Shown piece after piece: positions 1 through 7,667 of a stretch of 64,000 nucleotides of DNA. A program made the translations under genes and the position numbers. Position 1 is the first letter of the stretch. Each line of letters starts with the position of its first letter. The notes beneath the pieces were generated by a model. That model was not told the origin of the DNA and did no database searches. It worked only from the letters and a program-made list of their open reading frames with translations. Origin of the DNA: Pelagibius sp028280305. Lineage in GTDB: Bacteria; Pseudomonadota; Alphaproteobacteria; Kiloniellales; Kiloniellaceae. Where the stretch lies: NCBI RefSeq assembly GCF_965233615.1, contig NZ_OZ247495.1; one strand, 5' to 3'.

Positions 1-407
1 GGCACGTTGCCGCCGACGTCGTGCCAGTGCCCGACAGAGGCCAGATAGCAGAACAGCTTGCCGTCGCGGAAGACCGGTTTCACCAGCCTGAAATCGGAGA
101 GATGGGTGCCGCCGTCATAGGGATCGTTGAAAATCCAGACGTCCCCCTCGTGAACCCCGTCGCGCTCAGCCGCCTTGTCGATCACCGCCTTCACCGCGAA
201 AGCCATGACACCGACGAAGACCGGCAGACCGGACTTGCCCTGCACCAGGGTATCTCCCGTCACCGCGTCGTAGATGCCGTGGGAAGCGTCGTGGGCCTCG
301 GCGATAATGGGGTTGAAGGCCGAGCGGAACAGCGTCGCGTCCATCTCGTCGGCAATCTGTTCCAGACGGCCCTTCATAATGGCCAGGGTGACGGCATCGA
401 CGGCCAT
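1..407 (-). CDS. Hydantoinase B/oxoprolinase family protein (HyuB-type), N-terminal part only
   Basis: The gene runs off the left edge, so only the first 135 codons are present; the family is usually more than 500 residues long. Reading starts at the ATG at 407-405, which shares one base with the TGA of the upstream lyase gene, so translational coupling is likely. The visible segment has the typical HyuB start: a helix around TLAIMKGRLEQIADEMDATL, the stretch FRSAFNPIIAEAHD, and WIFNDPYDGGTHLSDF, matching the metal-site region of the family. HyuB works with HyuA in ATP-dependent opening of cyclic amides such as N-methylhydantoin or 5-oxoproline. Whether a HyuA partner exists cannot be seen here. 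Its place at the end of a transporter and lyase operon suggests a role in the same catabolic route. Confidence 0.85.
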   Translation of the reverse strand, partial: MAVDAVTLAIMKGRLEQIADEMDATLFRSAFNPIIAEAHDASHGIYDAVTGDTLVQGKSGLPVFVGVMAFAVKAVIDKAAERDGVHEGDVWIFNDPYDGGTHLSDFRLVKPVFRDGKLFCYLASVGHWHDVGGNV

Positions 408-1273
408 CAGCCGGCCCCTTCGTCGTAGCGCCTGCCCCTGGCGAGCATATCGGCTGTACCGATGACCCGGTTCAAGCCATCGAAATCGAACATCCGATCC
501 CGAAAAGCCTCGTTCGAACCGGCGGCAACCAGGTTGCCGTAATAGTCCCGCGCCGTCGCCGCCAGGGCGCGGACCACGCCGCCGGGGAAGATAACGAAGC
601 GGAAACCAAGCCCCTCGAGACCCGCAGCGTCGACAGCCGGCGTCCTGCCGCCTTCAATCATATTGGCCATCAGGGGAGCCCGCCCCGCGAAGCGCTGCAC
701 AATCGTTTCGATCTCCGCCAGCGACTGCGGCGCTTCAACGAACAGCATATCAACACCGGCCTCCAGGTAAGCCTCCCCGCGGTCGAGCGCTGCTTCGAGG
801 CCTTCCACCGCAATGGCATCGGTACGTCCGATGATCAGAGTCTCATCCGAACCCCGCGCATCGCAGGCCGCCCGGACCTTTCCGACCATCTCCGCCGGGC
901 TGACCAGTGTCTTGCCGTCGAGATGCCCGCAGCGCTTCGGTAGCGTCTGGTCCTCCAGTTGCAGTGCATTTGCGCCCATGCGCTCAAACATCCGAACGGT
1001 CCGCTGGACGTTGAGAGCGTTGCCGAAGCCGTTATCGGCATCGGCAACGATGGGCACGGCGACGCGGTCCCGCAGCACCGCTATGGTATCCGCAACCTCG
1101 GTCATTGAAACGAGCCCAAGATCGGGGCGCCCAAAACGGGTATAGGCAATCGATGCGCCGGACAGATAGACCGCCTCGGCGCCGGCCTGTTCGGCCAGCA
1201 GTCCGGTCAAGGCGTCGTAGACCCCCGGCGCGAGCAGGATCCGGTCTTCGGCCAGTCTCTTCTTCAGGCTCAT
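407..1273 (-). CDS. Isocitrate lyase/PEP mutase superfamily lyase (PrpB/dimethylmalate lyase-like)
   Basis: The 288-residue protein is normal length for a PrpB or dimethylmalate lyase type aldol lyase. Visible motifs are the SGA loop (39-41), the Mg-binding segment ADADNGFG (78-85), LEDQ (106-109) and the catalytic loop KRCGH (113-117) with Cys115 as the general acid/base. KRCGH separates true C-C lyases from PEP mutase and oxaloacetate hydrolase branches. It probably splits a substituted malate or isocitrate into pyruvate or glyoxylate plus a carboxylate. The gene overlaps the aconitase-like small subunit by 4 bp. With a hydratase pair and an MmgE/PrpD protein in the same operon it would perform the final cleavage. 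Exact substrate is unknown; 2-methylisocitrate and 2,3-dimethylmalate are the two best precedents. Confidence 0.85.
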   Translation of the reverse strand: MSLKKRLAEDRILLAPGVYDALTGLLAEQAGAEAVYLSGASIAYTRFGRPDLGLVSMTEVADTIAVLRDRVAVPIVADADNGFGNALNVQRTVRMFERMGANALQLEDQTLPKRCGHLDGKTLVSPAEMVGKVRAACDARGSDETLIIGRTDAIAVEGLEAALDRGEAYLEAGVDMLFVEAPQSLAEIETIVQRFAGRAPLMANMIEGGRTPAVDAAGLEGLGFRFVIFPGGVVRALAATARDYYGNLVAAGSNEAFRDRMFDFDGLNRVIGTADMLARGRRYDEGAG

Positions 1274-1776
1274 GAGGCGGTCCCTTCCCGACGCGCTGCA
1301 GCGAAGCGTTTCTTCAAGTGCGGTACCAAACCGCCATCGGCCAGAAGCTGCTTGAGGTTATCCGGCAGCGGTTCCAAAGGCAGGGCTTTGTCTTTCTGCG
1401 TTAGCCGGAGCTGGCCCGCCTCGACATCCAGTTCCACGGCATCACCGTCAGCAACATCCGCCAGATCATCAGCGACCAAAACGGGAAGACCAAGGTTGAT
1501 GGCATTGCGATAAAAGATACCTGCAAATGACAAGGCGACAACGCCGGCGAGGCCGAGATGTTTCAGCGCCTCGGCCGCCTGCTCGCGGGATGAACCCATG
1601 CCGAAGTTCCAGCCCGCCACCAGGACATCACCGGCTTTGACCTGTTCGGCAAAGCCCGGCCGCAGCCCTTCCAGGCAATGAGCCGCCAGAGCCTCGATAC
1701 CGCCGCTCATAAAGGCGCCCGGCGCCAATTGATCGGTATCGACATCATCGCCAAAAAGGAACGCCCTGCCGCTCAT
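1270..1776 (-). CDS. Aconitase/isopropylmalate isomerase family small subunit (LeuD-type)
   Basis: A 168-residue swivel-domain protein. The N terminus has the DDVDTDQLAPG motif of the short archaeal-type LeuD/HacB group, followed by NFGMGSSREQA (57-67), the substrate-binding loop, and FYRNAINLGLPVL (88-100). It would pair with the large subunit encoded immediately upstream to form a [4Fe-4S] hydro-lyase. The short length and the TDQL motif point to the isopropylmalate/homoaconitate/dimethylmalate class rather than monomeric aconitase. It overlaps both neighbours by 4 bp (ATGA), so the three genes are translationally coupled. No leuA or leuB is nearby, which argues against a leucine biosynthesis role and for a catabolic hydratase. 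Confidence 0.88.
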   Translation of the reverse strand: MSGRAFLFGDDVDTDQLAPGAFMSGGIEALAAHCLEGLRPGFAEQVKAGDVLVAGWNFGMGSSREQAAEALKHLGLAGVVALSFAGIFYRNAINLGLPVLVADDLADVADGDAVELDVEAGQLRLTQKDKALPLEPLPDNLKQLLADGGLVPHLKKRFAAARREGTAS

Positions 1777-3056
1777 ATCGCGCTGATCTCCAAGGTCAGG
1801 AAATTACGGGGGTCGGCGATGCGCCCGGCGACTGCCGAGGCCGCGACCGTCAGCGGCGAACCGAGCCAGACCCGCGACGACGGCGCGCCCATGCGGCCCT
1901 TGAAGTTCCGTGCGGTCGAAGAGATACAGGTCACCCCGGCGCCCAGGCGGTCGGCGCCGTAGCCGGCACAGATACCGCAGGCATTGGCCAGAATGCGGGC
2001 CCCGGCATCCTCGAAAACCTTCATGATTCCCTCGTCCGTCGCCCGCTCCTGGTCGCGCTTTGAGGCCGGTGCGATCAGGAGTTCAACGCCGGCGGCAACG
2101 CCACGGCCCCGAAGAATGCCCGCCGCACCCTTCAGGTCTTCGTACTTCGCGCCGGTGCAGGCACCAATGTAAGCCACGTCGATGGATGTTTGCGGCGCAT
2201 CGCCGATGGCCGTGGCGTTGGCCGGCGAATGGGGGGCCGCCACCTGCGGTTCCAGGGCCGCGCCATCGAAAAGGAGGTGATCGAGCAACGGCGCCCCGAT
2301 GTCGGTCTTCAAGTCCTGCCAGGTATCGACATCGGCGCCGGCTTTCCGGAGGTAGGCGACGGTCGTTTCGTCCGGCGCGATCAGGCCGGCCTGGGCGCCG
2401 AGTTCCGCCGCCATGTTGGAAAGCGTCATCCGTTCCTGCATCGAGAGGGACGATATCGTCGAACCGGCGAACTCAATGGCCTGGTACCGGCCGCCGCCCA
2501 TGCCGATCCGGGCGCAAAGAGCCAACATCATATCCTTGGCGGTGACGCCCTCGGAGAGGCGGTTGCGCCACTCGATCAGAATCGTTTGCGGTACCTTCAA
2601 CCAGATTTCGCCGGTCGCCAGCACGCCCGCCATCTCCGTCGCACCGATGCCGAACATATAGGTGCCAAAGGCGCCACCGGTCGGCGAGTGGCTGTCGCCG
2701 CCCACCACGAACATTCCGGGCCTCAGATGACCGCGTTCGGGCAGCACCACATGGCAGATTCCCTGACCGTCGTGGAAGGTTACCCGATGCTGGCCTGCCC
2801 AGTTGCGGGTGAATTCGAGAATATCGGCGCTTTCGGGTGTATCGCCGGGAACGAAATGATCGGAAATCAGAACCACCTTCGAGGGATCGAAGAGGCCGAC
2901 TCCGAGATCCCGAAGGATCGGTTCGACCCGGCGCGGACCGCCGGAATCGTGGATCATCGCCAGATCCACCGCGGCGGTGACCACCTCGCCCGGCATGACC
3001 GAGCTGCGCCCGGCCGCCCGGGCAATGATCTTCTGGGCCAGCGAGTCAGCCATCAT
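1773..3056 (-). CDS. Aconitase family large subunit (LeuC/HACN-type hydro-lyase)
   Basis: The 427-residue catalytic subunit of a two-subunit hydro-lyase. The three cysteines for the [4Fe-4S] cluster are in place: Cys300 (IGACTGAKYED) and Cys360 and Cys363 (NACGICAGYG). GGDSHSPTGG (119-128) is the conserved active-site loop. Length matches the archaeal-type LeuC/homoaconitase group. Two adjacent ATGs are possible starts (3056 and 3053); the first overlaps the livF stop by 4 bp. In context the enzyme probably hydrates an unsaturated acid made by the MmgE/PrpD dehydratase, or isomerises a hydroxy acid before cleavage by the downstream lyase. The substrate is inferred from context only. Confidence 0.9.
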   Translation of the reverse strand: MMADSLAQKIIARAAGRSSVMPGEVVTAAVDLAMIHDSGGPRRVEPILRDLGVGLFDPSKVVLISDHFVPGDTPESADILEFTRNWAGQHRVTFHDGQGICHVVLPERGHLRPGMFVVGGDSHSPTGGAFGTYMFGIGATEMAGVLATGEIWLKVPQTILIEWRNRLSEGVTAKDMMLALCARIGMGGGRYQAIEFAGSTISSLSMQERMTLSNMAAELGAQAGLIAPDETTVAYLRKAGADVDTWQDLKTDIGAPLLDHLLFDGAALEPQVAAPHSPANATAIGDAPQTSIDVAYIGACTGAKYEDLKGAAGILRGRGVAAGVELLIAPASKRDQERATDEGIMKVFEDAGARILANACGICAGYGADRLGAGVTCISSTARNFKGRMGAPSSRVWLGSPLTVAASAVAGRIADPRNFLTLEISAI

Positions 3057-3757
3057 GCCAGCCCCAGGTAGGAACGGCGCAGGCCTTCGTCTTCCATCAG
3101 AGCCGAGGCGGCGCCCTGCATCGCGATCGTGCCGTTTTCCAGAACATAGGCGCGGTCGGCAATCTCCAGTGACTGAACGACATTCTGTTCGACCAGCAGG
3201 ACCGAAAGCCCGTCCTCGTGCAGACGGCGGATCAGTTCGAACATCTCCTCCACCAGAAGCGGAGAGAGACCGAGTGAGGGTTCATCGAGAATGAGCAGGC
3301 GGGGTTCGGCCATCAGACCGCGGCCGATAGCGAGCATCTGCTGTTCGCCGCCGGATAGCGTACCCGCCTTTTGATCGAAACGCTCCGCCAGCCGCGGGAA
3401 CACGGCCACTACATGCTCCAGGTTCTGCGCCCGGCGCTCCCGCGCCCGCCTGTAGGCGCCCAGTTCCAGGTTCTCCCGCACCGTGAGGTTCGGAAACACG
3501 CGGCGTCCTTCAGGAACATGGATGATACCCGCAGCGACGATCTGCTCCGGTGTCAGCTTGGAGATCTCGACACCGTCAAAAACGATCGAACCACTGAACA
3601 CGGGATAGAGGCCGCTGATGTTCACGTTCAAGGTTGTCTTGCCGGCGCCGTTCGAGCCCAGCACCGCCACGATCTCCTCCTTGGAGATGCTCAGGTCGAT
3701 ACCCCGCAGCACCTCCAGGGCGCCGTAGCCGGCCCGCAATGCCCTGATCTCAAGCAT
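3053..3757 (-). CDS. livF: Branched-chain amino acid-type ABC transporter ATPase LivF
   Basis: A 234-residue cytoplasmic ATPase. Walker A is GSNGAGKTT (34-42), the signature is LSGGEQQ, and Walker B is LLILDEPSLGLSP, followed by the switch region VLLVEQNV. The start at 3757 (MLEIRALRAGYG) is chosen because family homology begins there; a longer reading to 3814 only adds arginine-rich sequence lying inside livG. This start overlaps the end of livG by 8 bp. With LivG it drives a hydrophobic amino acid transporter (HAAT) family importer. Transporters of this family also carry carboxylates, amides and aromatic acids, so the substrate need not be an amino acid. Confidence 0.93.
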   Translation of the reverse strand: MLEIRALRAGYGALEVLRGIDLSISKEEIVAVLGSNGAGKTTLNVNISGLYPVFSGSIVFDGVEISKLTPEQIVAAGIIHVPEGRRVFPNLTVRENLELGAYRRARERRAQNLEHVVAVFPRLAERFDQKAGTLSGGEQQMLAIGRGLMAEPRLLILDEPSLGLSPLLVEEMFELIRRLHEDGLSVLLVEQNVVQSLEIADRAYVLENGTIAMQGAASALMEDEGLRRSYLGLA

Positions 3758-4493
3758 CCTCGAGCTTCTCCATGCGCGCCGCCAGGCCATGCCCGAGGTA
3801 GGCCTCGATGACATCCGGATTGCGGACGATTTCCTCGGGCGCTCCCTCGGCGATCAGCCGGCCCTGATTCAGCACCCAGGTGTGCTCGGACAGTTTCATG
3901 ACCGCCTGCATCACATGTTCGATCAGCATGATGGTGACACCGGCCTCACGGATACGCCGGATGACCGGGATGATCTCCTCGATCTCCGTCGGATTGAGAC
4001 CGGCCATGACCTCGTCCAGCAGCAACAGCTTGGGCGCCGTCGCCAGGGCCTTCGCCAGCTCAAGGCGCTTGCGTCCGGCGACCGTCAGACTGGCAGCCGC
4101 GGCGTCGAGGCGATCGCTCATGCCCACCAATTCGGCCACCGCCTCGGCCTTCTCGGCGGCTTCCCTGCGACTGCCGCAGCGCAGATAGGCGCCGACCAGG
4201 ATGTTCTCGCGCACGCTCTGTTCGGCGAAGGGCTTCACGACCTGGAAGGTACGCACAAGACCCAGCCGGCAAACCTCATGCGGCGGCAGGCCGGTGACGT
4301 CCTGGCCGAGAAAGCGGATCGATCCGGAATCCGGCTTCAGGAAGCCGGAGGCGATGGCGAAGAGTGTCGTCTTTCCGGCACCGTTGGGACCGATCAGCGA
4401 AACGATGTGACCCTCGGGCACCACGAGGCTGACGTCGTCGGTTGCCCGCAACCCGCCGAAGCTCTTTGAGACCGCCTTCAGTTCCAACATCAC
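3750..4493 (-). CDS. livG: Branched-chain amino acid-type ABC transporter ATPase LivG
   Basis: The 247-residue partner ATPase of LivF. Walker A is GPNGAGKTT (35-43) and Walker B is LLLLDEVMAGLNP. The signature region reads LTVAGRKRLELAKAL instead of LSGGQ, a substitution common in LivG-type proteins. The C terminus has the LivG tail that ends in EAYLGHG. The gene overlaps livM by 4 bp and livF by 8 bp, so the transporter ATPases are coupled to the permeases. Confidence 0.93.
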   Translation of the reverse strand: MMLELKAVSKSFGGLRATDDVSLVVPEGHIVSLIGPNGAGKTTLFAIASGFLKPDSGSIRFLGQDVTGLPPHEVCRLGLVRTFQVVKPFAEQSVRENILVGAYLRCGSRREAAEKAEAVAELVGMSDRLDAAAASLTVAGRKRLELAKALATAPKLLLLDEVMAGLNPTEIEEIIPVIRRIREAGVTIMLIEHVMQAVMKLSEHTWVLNQGRLIAEGAPEEIVRNPDVIEAYLGHGLAARMEKLEDA

Positions 4494-5452
4494 GACCGCC
4501 GGAACTTGAACAGCCGCCCGGCGGAGACCGTGGCCAGCCCGAAGAGACCTTTGGGAAGAAAGGTCACCATGACCACCAGCAGCGCACCGTAAAGCGCGAG
4601 GTTGAGGCCCGGCGTGTTCCCCATGGTCTCGCGCGCAACCTCGCTGATCAGATGCAGCGCCGCGGCACCCAACAGCGGGCCGAAGATGGTTCCCATACCG
4701 CCGACGATGGAGACCAGGAGAACCTCCACGGAGACGGCGACACCGAAAGCGATGTGCGGATCGACGTAGAGGAACATCTGCGCGTAGAAGGCCCCACCAA
4801 GGCCGGTAAGCGCGCCGACCAGGACGATCGCCTTTAACTTGGTGCGGAAGATATCGACACCGAGGGCACGGGCGGCATCCTCGTCATCGCGGATGGCAAT
4901 CAGGTAGGCGCCGAAACGCGACCGCCCCATCTGCCAGACCAGCAGAAGCGAGGCGACGGTCAGGGCCAGAATGATCCAGTAAAAGCTCTCCCGCCCGACG
5001 AACTGCAGGTTCGCCGGCGCGGGATCGAGCGCCACCTGCAGCCCCGCACCGGCGCCGGTTATGGCGACGGAGTTGGCGACGATGCGGAAGACTTCGGCAA
5101 AGGCCAGGGTGACCAGGGCGAAGTAGGACCCTCTCAGGCCATAACGGAAACTGACCCAACCGATGAAGAGACCGACCAGGGCGCCGGCCAGGATCGCCGC
5201 CGCCAGGCCGAGCCAGGGGCCAAGGCCGAACTGCACCTGCACGATCACCGTCGCATAAAGGCCAGCGCCGAAAAACACCGTGTTGCCGAAAGAGAACTGT
5301 CCCCCGTAACCACCCAGGATGTTCCAACCCTGACCGAGGTAGGCGAAGAGCAGCATCAGGGTTAGGAACGACAGGGTGAAGTCAGTCGGGCCGAAGACCG
5401 GCAGCACCGCCATAACCAAACCGAATAGGACGATGATTGCGAGGGTCCGCAT
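4490..5452 (-). CDS. livM: Branched-chain amino acid-type ABC permease LivM
   Basis: A 320-residue inner-membrane permease with about eight to ten hydrophobic segments, starting directly with a transmembrane helix (IIVLFGLVMAVLPVFG). The conserved LivM motif GGYGGQFSFGN (47-57) and the cytoplasmic EAA-like loop IAIRDDEDAARALGVD are visible. It shares one base with the livH stop and four with the livG start. It forms the heterodimeric channel with LivH. Confidence 0.92.
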   Translation of the reverse strand: MRTLAIIVLFGLVMAVLPVFGPTDFTLSFLTLMLLFAYLGQGWNILGGYGGQFSFGNTVFFGAGLYATVIVQVQFGLGPWLGLAAAILAGALVGLFIGWVSFRYGLRGSYFALVTLAFAEVFRIVANSVAITGAGAGLQVALDPAPANLQFVGRESFYWIILALTVASLLLVWQMGRSRFGAYLIAIRDDEDAARALGVDIFRTKLKAIVLVGALTGLGGAFYAQMFLYVDPHIAFGVAVSVEVLLVSIVGGMGTIFGPLLGAAALHLISEVARETMGNTPGLNLALYGALLVVMVTFLPKGLFGLATVSAGRLFKFRRS

Positions 5453-6324
5453 CAGACGCGACTCCCCAAAAGACCGCTGGGGCGGAACAGCAGAACCGCG
5501 ATGAAGACCAGGAAGATACCGATCTGACCGAAGCTCTCACCGAGGAACAGGCCGCCGAAGGATTCACAAAGACCGATCAGGAGTCCACCCAGCAGGGCGC
5601 CGGGAAAACTGCCCATGCCGCCGAGGACCACAACGGTAAAGGCGATCAGCACGAAGGCATGGCCGACCGTCGGGTAGACGAGGTAGGTGGGCATCAGGAG
5701 GCAGGCCGCCGCCCCGAGACAGGCAATGCCGATGCCGTAGCTGACGGCATAGATGTGATCGACGTTGATGCCGACCAGCCGCGCACCCTGTTTTTCCTTG
5801 GCCACCGCACGGATCGCCCGGCCGACGTCGCTGCGCTGGATCATCAGCCACAAGAGAGCAGCGATCAGGAGGGCTGCCCCGAAAGCGATCAGGCGGGGAA
5901 TGGCAACGAAGACACCGGCGATTTCTATCGAGTCGAATGCATAGGGGACGTCGATGGTTCGCGTGTCTCCCTGGAAAAAGAACAGCGCCAGATTTTCGAT
6001 CACGATCGAGATGCCGAGGGTCACCAGCAGGATGTTCTCGTCGCGCCCGTGGCTGGCCCGCCCGATCAATACCCGCTGCAGGCCGTAGCCAAGGGCGAAC
6101 ATGCCGATCACCAGGATCGGCAGGGCGGCATAGGGGTCGATCCCGAAATTGGTGAACAGCAGAAAGACGCCGTACATGGCCAGCATCAGAAGACTGCCGT
6201 GGGCAAAGTTGATGATGTGCAGAACGCCGTAGATCAGGGTCAGCCCCAGGGCCACCAGGGCATAGATCGATCCTTGCAGCAGCCCGTTGATCAGGCCCGA
6301 CCAGAGCAGAATAGGGTCTAGCAC
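5452..6324 (-). CDS. livH: Branched-chain amino acid-type ABC permease LivH
   Basis: A 290-residue inner-membrane permease. The N-terminal pattern GLINGLLQGSIYALVALGLTLIYGVLHIINFAHG is diagnostic of LivH when read from residue 9 onward, with the conserved INFAHG segment. The loop RAVAKEKQGARLVGI is the ATPase-coupling region. It begins 66 bp after the binding-protein stop, across an inverted repeat at 6347-6376. It pairs with LivM. Confidence 0.92.
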   Translation of the reverse strand: MLDPILLWSGLINGLLQGSIYALVALGLTLIYGVLHIINFAHGSLLMLAMYGVFLLFTNFGIDPYAALPILVIGMFALGYGLQRVLIGRASHGRDENILLVTLGISIVIENLALFFFQGDTRTIDVPYAFDSIEIAGVFVAIPRLIAFGAALLIAALLWLMIQRSDVGRAIRAVAKEKQGARLVGINVDHIYAVSYGIGIACLGAAACLLMPTYLVYPTVGHAFVLIAFTVVVLGGMGSFPGALLGGLLIGLCESFGGLFLGESFGQIGIFLVFIAVLLFRPSGLLGSRV

Positions 6325-6346
6325 GGCATCAATCCCAGGGAAGGAC

Positions 6347-6376
6347 GGGCTGGCCGAGAGAACCTTCGGCCGGCCC
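6347..6376 (-). terminator. Intercistronic hairpin between binding-protein gene and livH
   Basis: Arms of 11 bases (6347-6357 and 6366-6376) are complementary except for one position, with an 8-base loop. In the minus-strand transcript that position is a C-A mismatch. No T-run follows. Such hairpins after binding-protein genes usually protect the upstream message or partly stop transcription, giving more binding protein than permease. The role here is inferred. Confidence 0.4.
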
Positions 6377-6390
6377 GCAGCATGCAGGCA

Positions 6391-7641
6391 TCAGCCACGC
6401 GCGGGCATCGGGTAGACTGCCTCGGCGGTGGCCAAGTCTTCGGGAAAGATAATCTCGATATCGTCACCGATGATCTGGGTGTTCACCGGCAGCGCATGGA
6501 TGTTCTGCCCGGTTTCATCGAACTCGACCGCTTGATACGGCATGATCATGCCCTTCCAGTTCGTCGAGGCCAGCGCCGACTTGACCGCCGCACGATCCGC
6601 CGAAGCCGCACGCTCCAAGGCATCGGCACAGAGATGCAGGCAATCGTAGTTCATCGGTATCTCGTAAGTGAAGAACTTGCCGGTGGCCTCGACCTTCGCC
6701 CGCAGCGCCTTGGTGCCGTCCTTGCGCGGATCGGCCCAATGGTTGCAGTCCATGATGTACTGCGCAGCCTTGGGGTGCTCCTTTACGAAGCGGTAATTCG
6801 ACGCGGCGCCGCCGAGCACGGAATAGACCGCCTTGGCCTCGACCCTCTGCTGCAACATGGTGCGCGCCAAGAGCACATATTCATTGTAGTAGTTGGCGGG
6901 AACGATGAGGTCCGGCTTCGTCGCACGCAGTTTGGTCACCACATTGCCGAAGTCGCGGGTCGGCGTGGCATGGGCGATAGTCTCGATCACTTCGAAACCG
7001 AAATCCGGTAGCCGCTTGTTGAGCAGATCGCCCAGACCGGAGCCGAACAGCGAGTCCTCATGGATGATGGTCACCGTCTTGGCGATACCGCCGGCGGCGG
7101 AATTGATCTTCACCAGATTGTTCAGCGCATCTTCCGAACACTTGCCGAAGCCGGGGCTGAAACGGAATACATTGTCGAGACCGCGCCCGACGATTTTATC
7201 CGACACCGCCACATCGACAATGCAGGGGATGCCGTGCTTGGCAGCAGCCTGGGTCGTCGCCAGGGTATTCGAACTGGCAAAGGAGCCGATCAGCGCAACG
7301 ATGCCTTCATTCGCCATGCGGTCGACTTCCGTTGCCGCGATCTCGGGCTTGCCCTGGGTATCGCCGAACACCGGCTCGATCATCGCGCCACCCAGCGACT
7401 TGATACCGCCGGCCTTGTTGATCTCCTCAATGGCCATCTCCGCGCCGATGCGCGCCTGCGTGCCGGCAAAGGCGATCGCACCGGTCACCGGGTGAAGCAC
7501 GCCGACCTTCACGGCGGCGCCCTGGGCCCGCAGGACCTGCGGAAAGCCGCCAAGTGCGGTCAAGGCCGCGAGCGATGCCGAGCCTTTGACCAGGCTACGG
7601 CGTGAGATCCTTGTGTTTCCCGAACGGGTTGGTTTTTTCAT
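6391..7641 (-). CDS. ABC transporter substrate-binding protein (LivK type, Tat signal)
   Basis: A 416-residue periplasmic receptor of the type I fold (Peripla_BP_6). The N terminus carries a twin-arginine signal, SRRSLVKG, then a hydrophobic stretch SLAALTALGG and a probable cleavage site after LRAQGA. Mature protein starts with VKVGVLHPVTGAIAFAG, the typical opening of HAAT receptors. NKAGGIKSLGG (in the 70s) and GSFASSNT near residue 120 form part of the ligand cleft. Tat export of such receptors is common in alphaproteobacteria. It lies 26 bp after the MmgE/PrpD gene and leads the livHMGF genes. The ligand is not evident; operon content suggests a carboxylate. Confidence 0.9.
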   Translation of the reverse strand: MKKPTRSGNTRISRRSLVKGSASLAALTALGGFPQVLRAQGAAVKVGVLHPVTGAIAFAGTQARIGAEMAIEEINKAGGIKSLGGAMIEPVFGDTQGKPEIAATEVDRMANEGIVALIGSFASSNTLATTQAAAKHGIPCIVDVAVSDKIVGRGLDNVFRFSPGFGKCSEDALNNLVKINSAAGGIAKTVTIIHEDSLFGSGLGDLLNKRLPDFGFEVIETIAHATPTRDFGNVVTKLRATKPDLIVPANYYNEYVLLARTMLQQRVEAKAVYSVLGGAASNYRFVKEHPKAAQYIMDCNHWADPRKDGTKALRAKVEATGKFFTYEIPMNYDCLHLCADALERAASADRAAVKSALASTNWKGMIMPYQAVEFDETGQNIHALPVNTQIIGDDIEIIFPEDLATAEAVYPMPARG

Positions 7642-7667
7642 CTGTTGATCCCCCTGTTCCTTCTTGT

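Noticed and set aside
1270..3056. Aconitase-like pair as leucine biosynthesis leuCD
   Set aside because: No leuA or leuB is present, and the genes are locked into a catabolic transport operon with a lyase and an MmgE/PrpD protein.
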